Assembly (NCBI GenBank): GCA_019117445.1
Contig: DWZS01000009.1
Location: 1-34,989 of the forward strand
Direction of reading: 5' to 3'
Source of the DNA: Candidatus Limosilactobacillus excrementigallinarum
GTDB lineage: Bacteria; Bacillota; Bacilli; Lactobacillales; Lactobacillaceae
DNA: 34,989 bases
Each line of letters begins with the position of its first letter. Position 1 is the first letter of the stretch. The position numbers and the translations under genes are program-made. The notes below the pieces were generated by a model. That model was given only the letters and a program-made list of their open reading frames with translations, made no database searches and was not told where the DNA came from. Below are positions 34,964 to 34,989 of this stretch, in pieces.

Positions 34964-34989
34964 TTGCGGGGGCTGGATTTGAACCAACG
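34964..34989 (-). tRNA. 3' end of a tRNA, probably initiator tRNA-fMet (partial)
   Basis: The window edge cuts this gene, leaving T arm GTTGG-TTCAAAT-CCAGC, acceptor CCCCGCA and discriminator A. In initiator tRNAs of Firmicutes the 3' side is CCCCGCA-A against CGCGGGG, and tRNA-fMet often precedes tRNA-Asp. The anticodon lies outside the window, so identity is an inference. CCA is not encoded. Confidence 0.65.

Overview
The window is chromosomal DNA from a low-GC Gram-positive bacterium, almost certainly a member of the Lactobacillaceae. The evidence is the division/wall cluster in Firmicutes order (mraZ to divIVA followed by a T-box-controlled ileS), lactobacillus-type small proteins beside it (a DUF4044-like and a DUF3397-like gene), MecA and CoiA homologues, strong AGGAGG ribosome binding sites and T-box regulation. 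Nearly everything is on the minus strand. Only three genes, DUF4044, a lactonase and a monooxygenase-fold protein, read on the plus strand. I see no phage, CRISPR array or complete insertion sequence. Several starts were moved inward from the longest possible frame because of ribosome binding sites or tight TAATG overlaps.

Layout, left to right. 1-189: two tiny coupled minus-strand frames, possibly debris, one running off the edge. 190-4130: recD2, a TPR protein and a histidine phosphatase. 4257-5390: mnmA with its own promoter. 5500-7619: a tightly packed operon read as csp, Nudix hydrolase, tail-anchored small protein, MTA/SAH nucleosidase and DUF1831. 7725-10778: ileS and its isoleucine T-box. 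10787-24105: the dcw cluster, read as mraZ, rsmH, ftsL, pbp2B, mraY, murD, murG, divIB, ftsA, ftsZ, sepF, yggT, ylmH, divIVA. It has a five-repeat MraZ operator upstream and one hairpin after ftsZ. 24252-24858: the divergent pair DUF3397/DUF4044.

24904-28749: ftsK, trmL and rlmA, with a promoter plus structured, terminator-ended leader (or free small RNA) between rlmA and trmL. 28849-29889: 6-phosphogluconolactonase-like protein. 29956-33417: coiA, relQ, nadK and rluD as an overlapping operon. 33490-34149: mecA, divergent from an HmoB/TRAP-like gene at 34291-34788. The right edge holds tRNA-Asp and the 3' end of a probable initiator tRNA.

Functionally the core of the window makes septal peptidoglycan: lipid I/II synthesis by MraY, MurD and MurG, cross-linking by PBP2B, and the divisome FtsZ-FtsA-SepF-DivIB-FtsL-DivIVA. 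Neighbouring genes cover translation quality (IleS, MnmA, TrmL, RlmA, RluD), stress signalling and proteolysis (RelQ, MecA) and DNA processing (RecD2, FtsK, CoiA). The most noteworthy non-coding structures are the trmL leader/small RNA, a csp promoter embedded in the ileS terminator, the MraZ operator, and a 14-bp tandem-repeat terminator at the end of ftsK.
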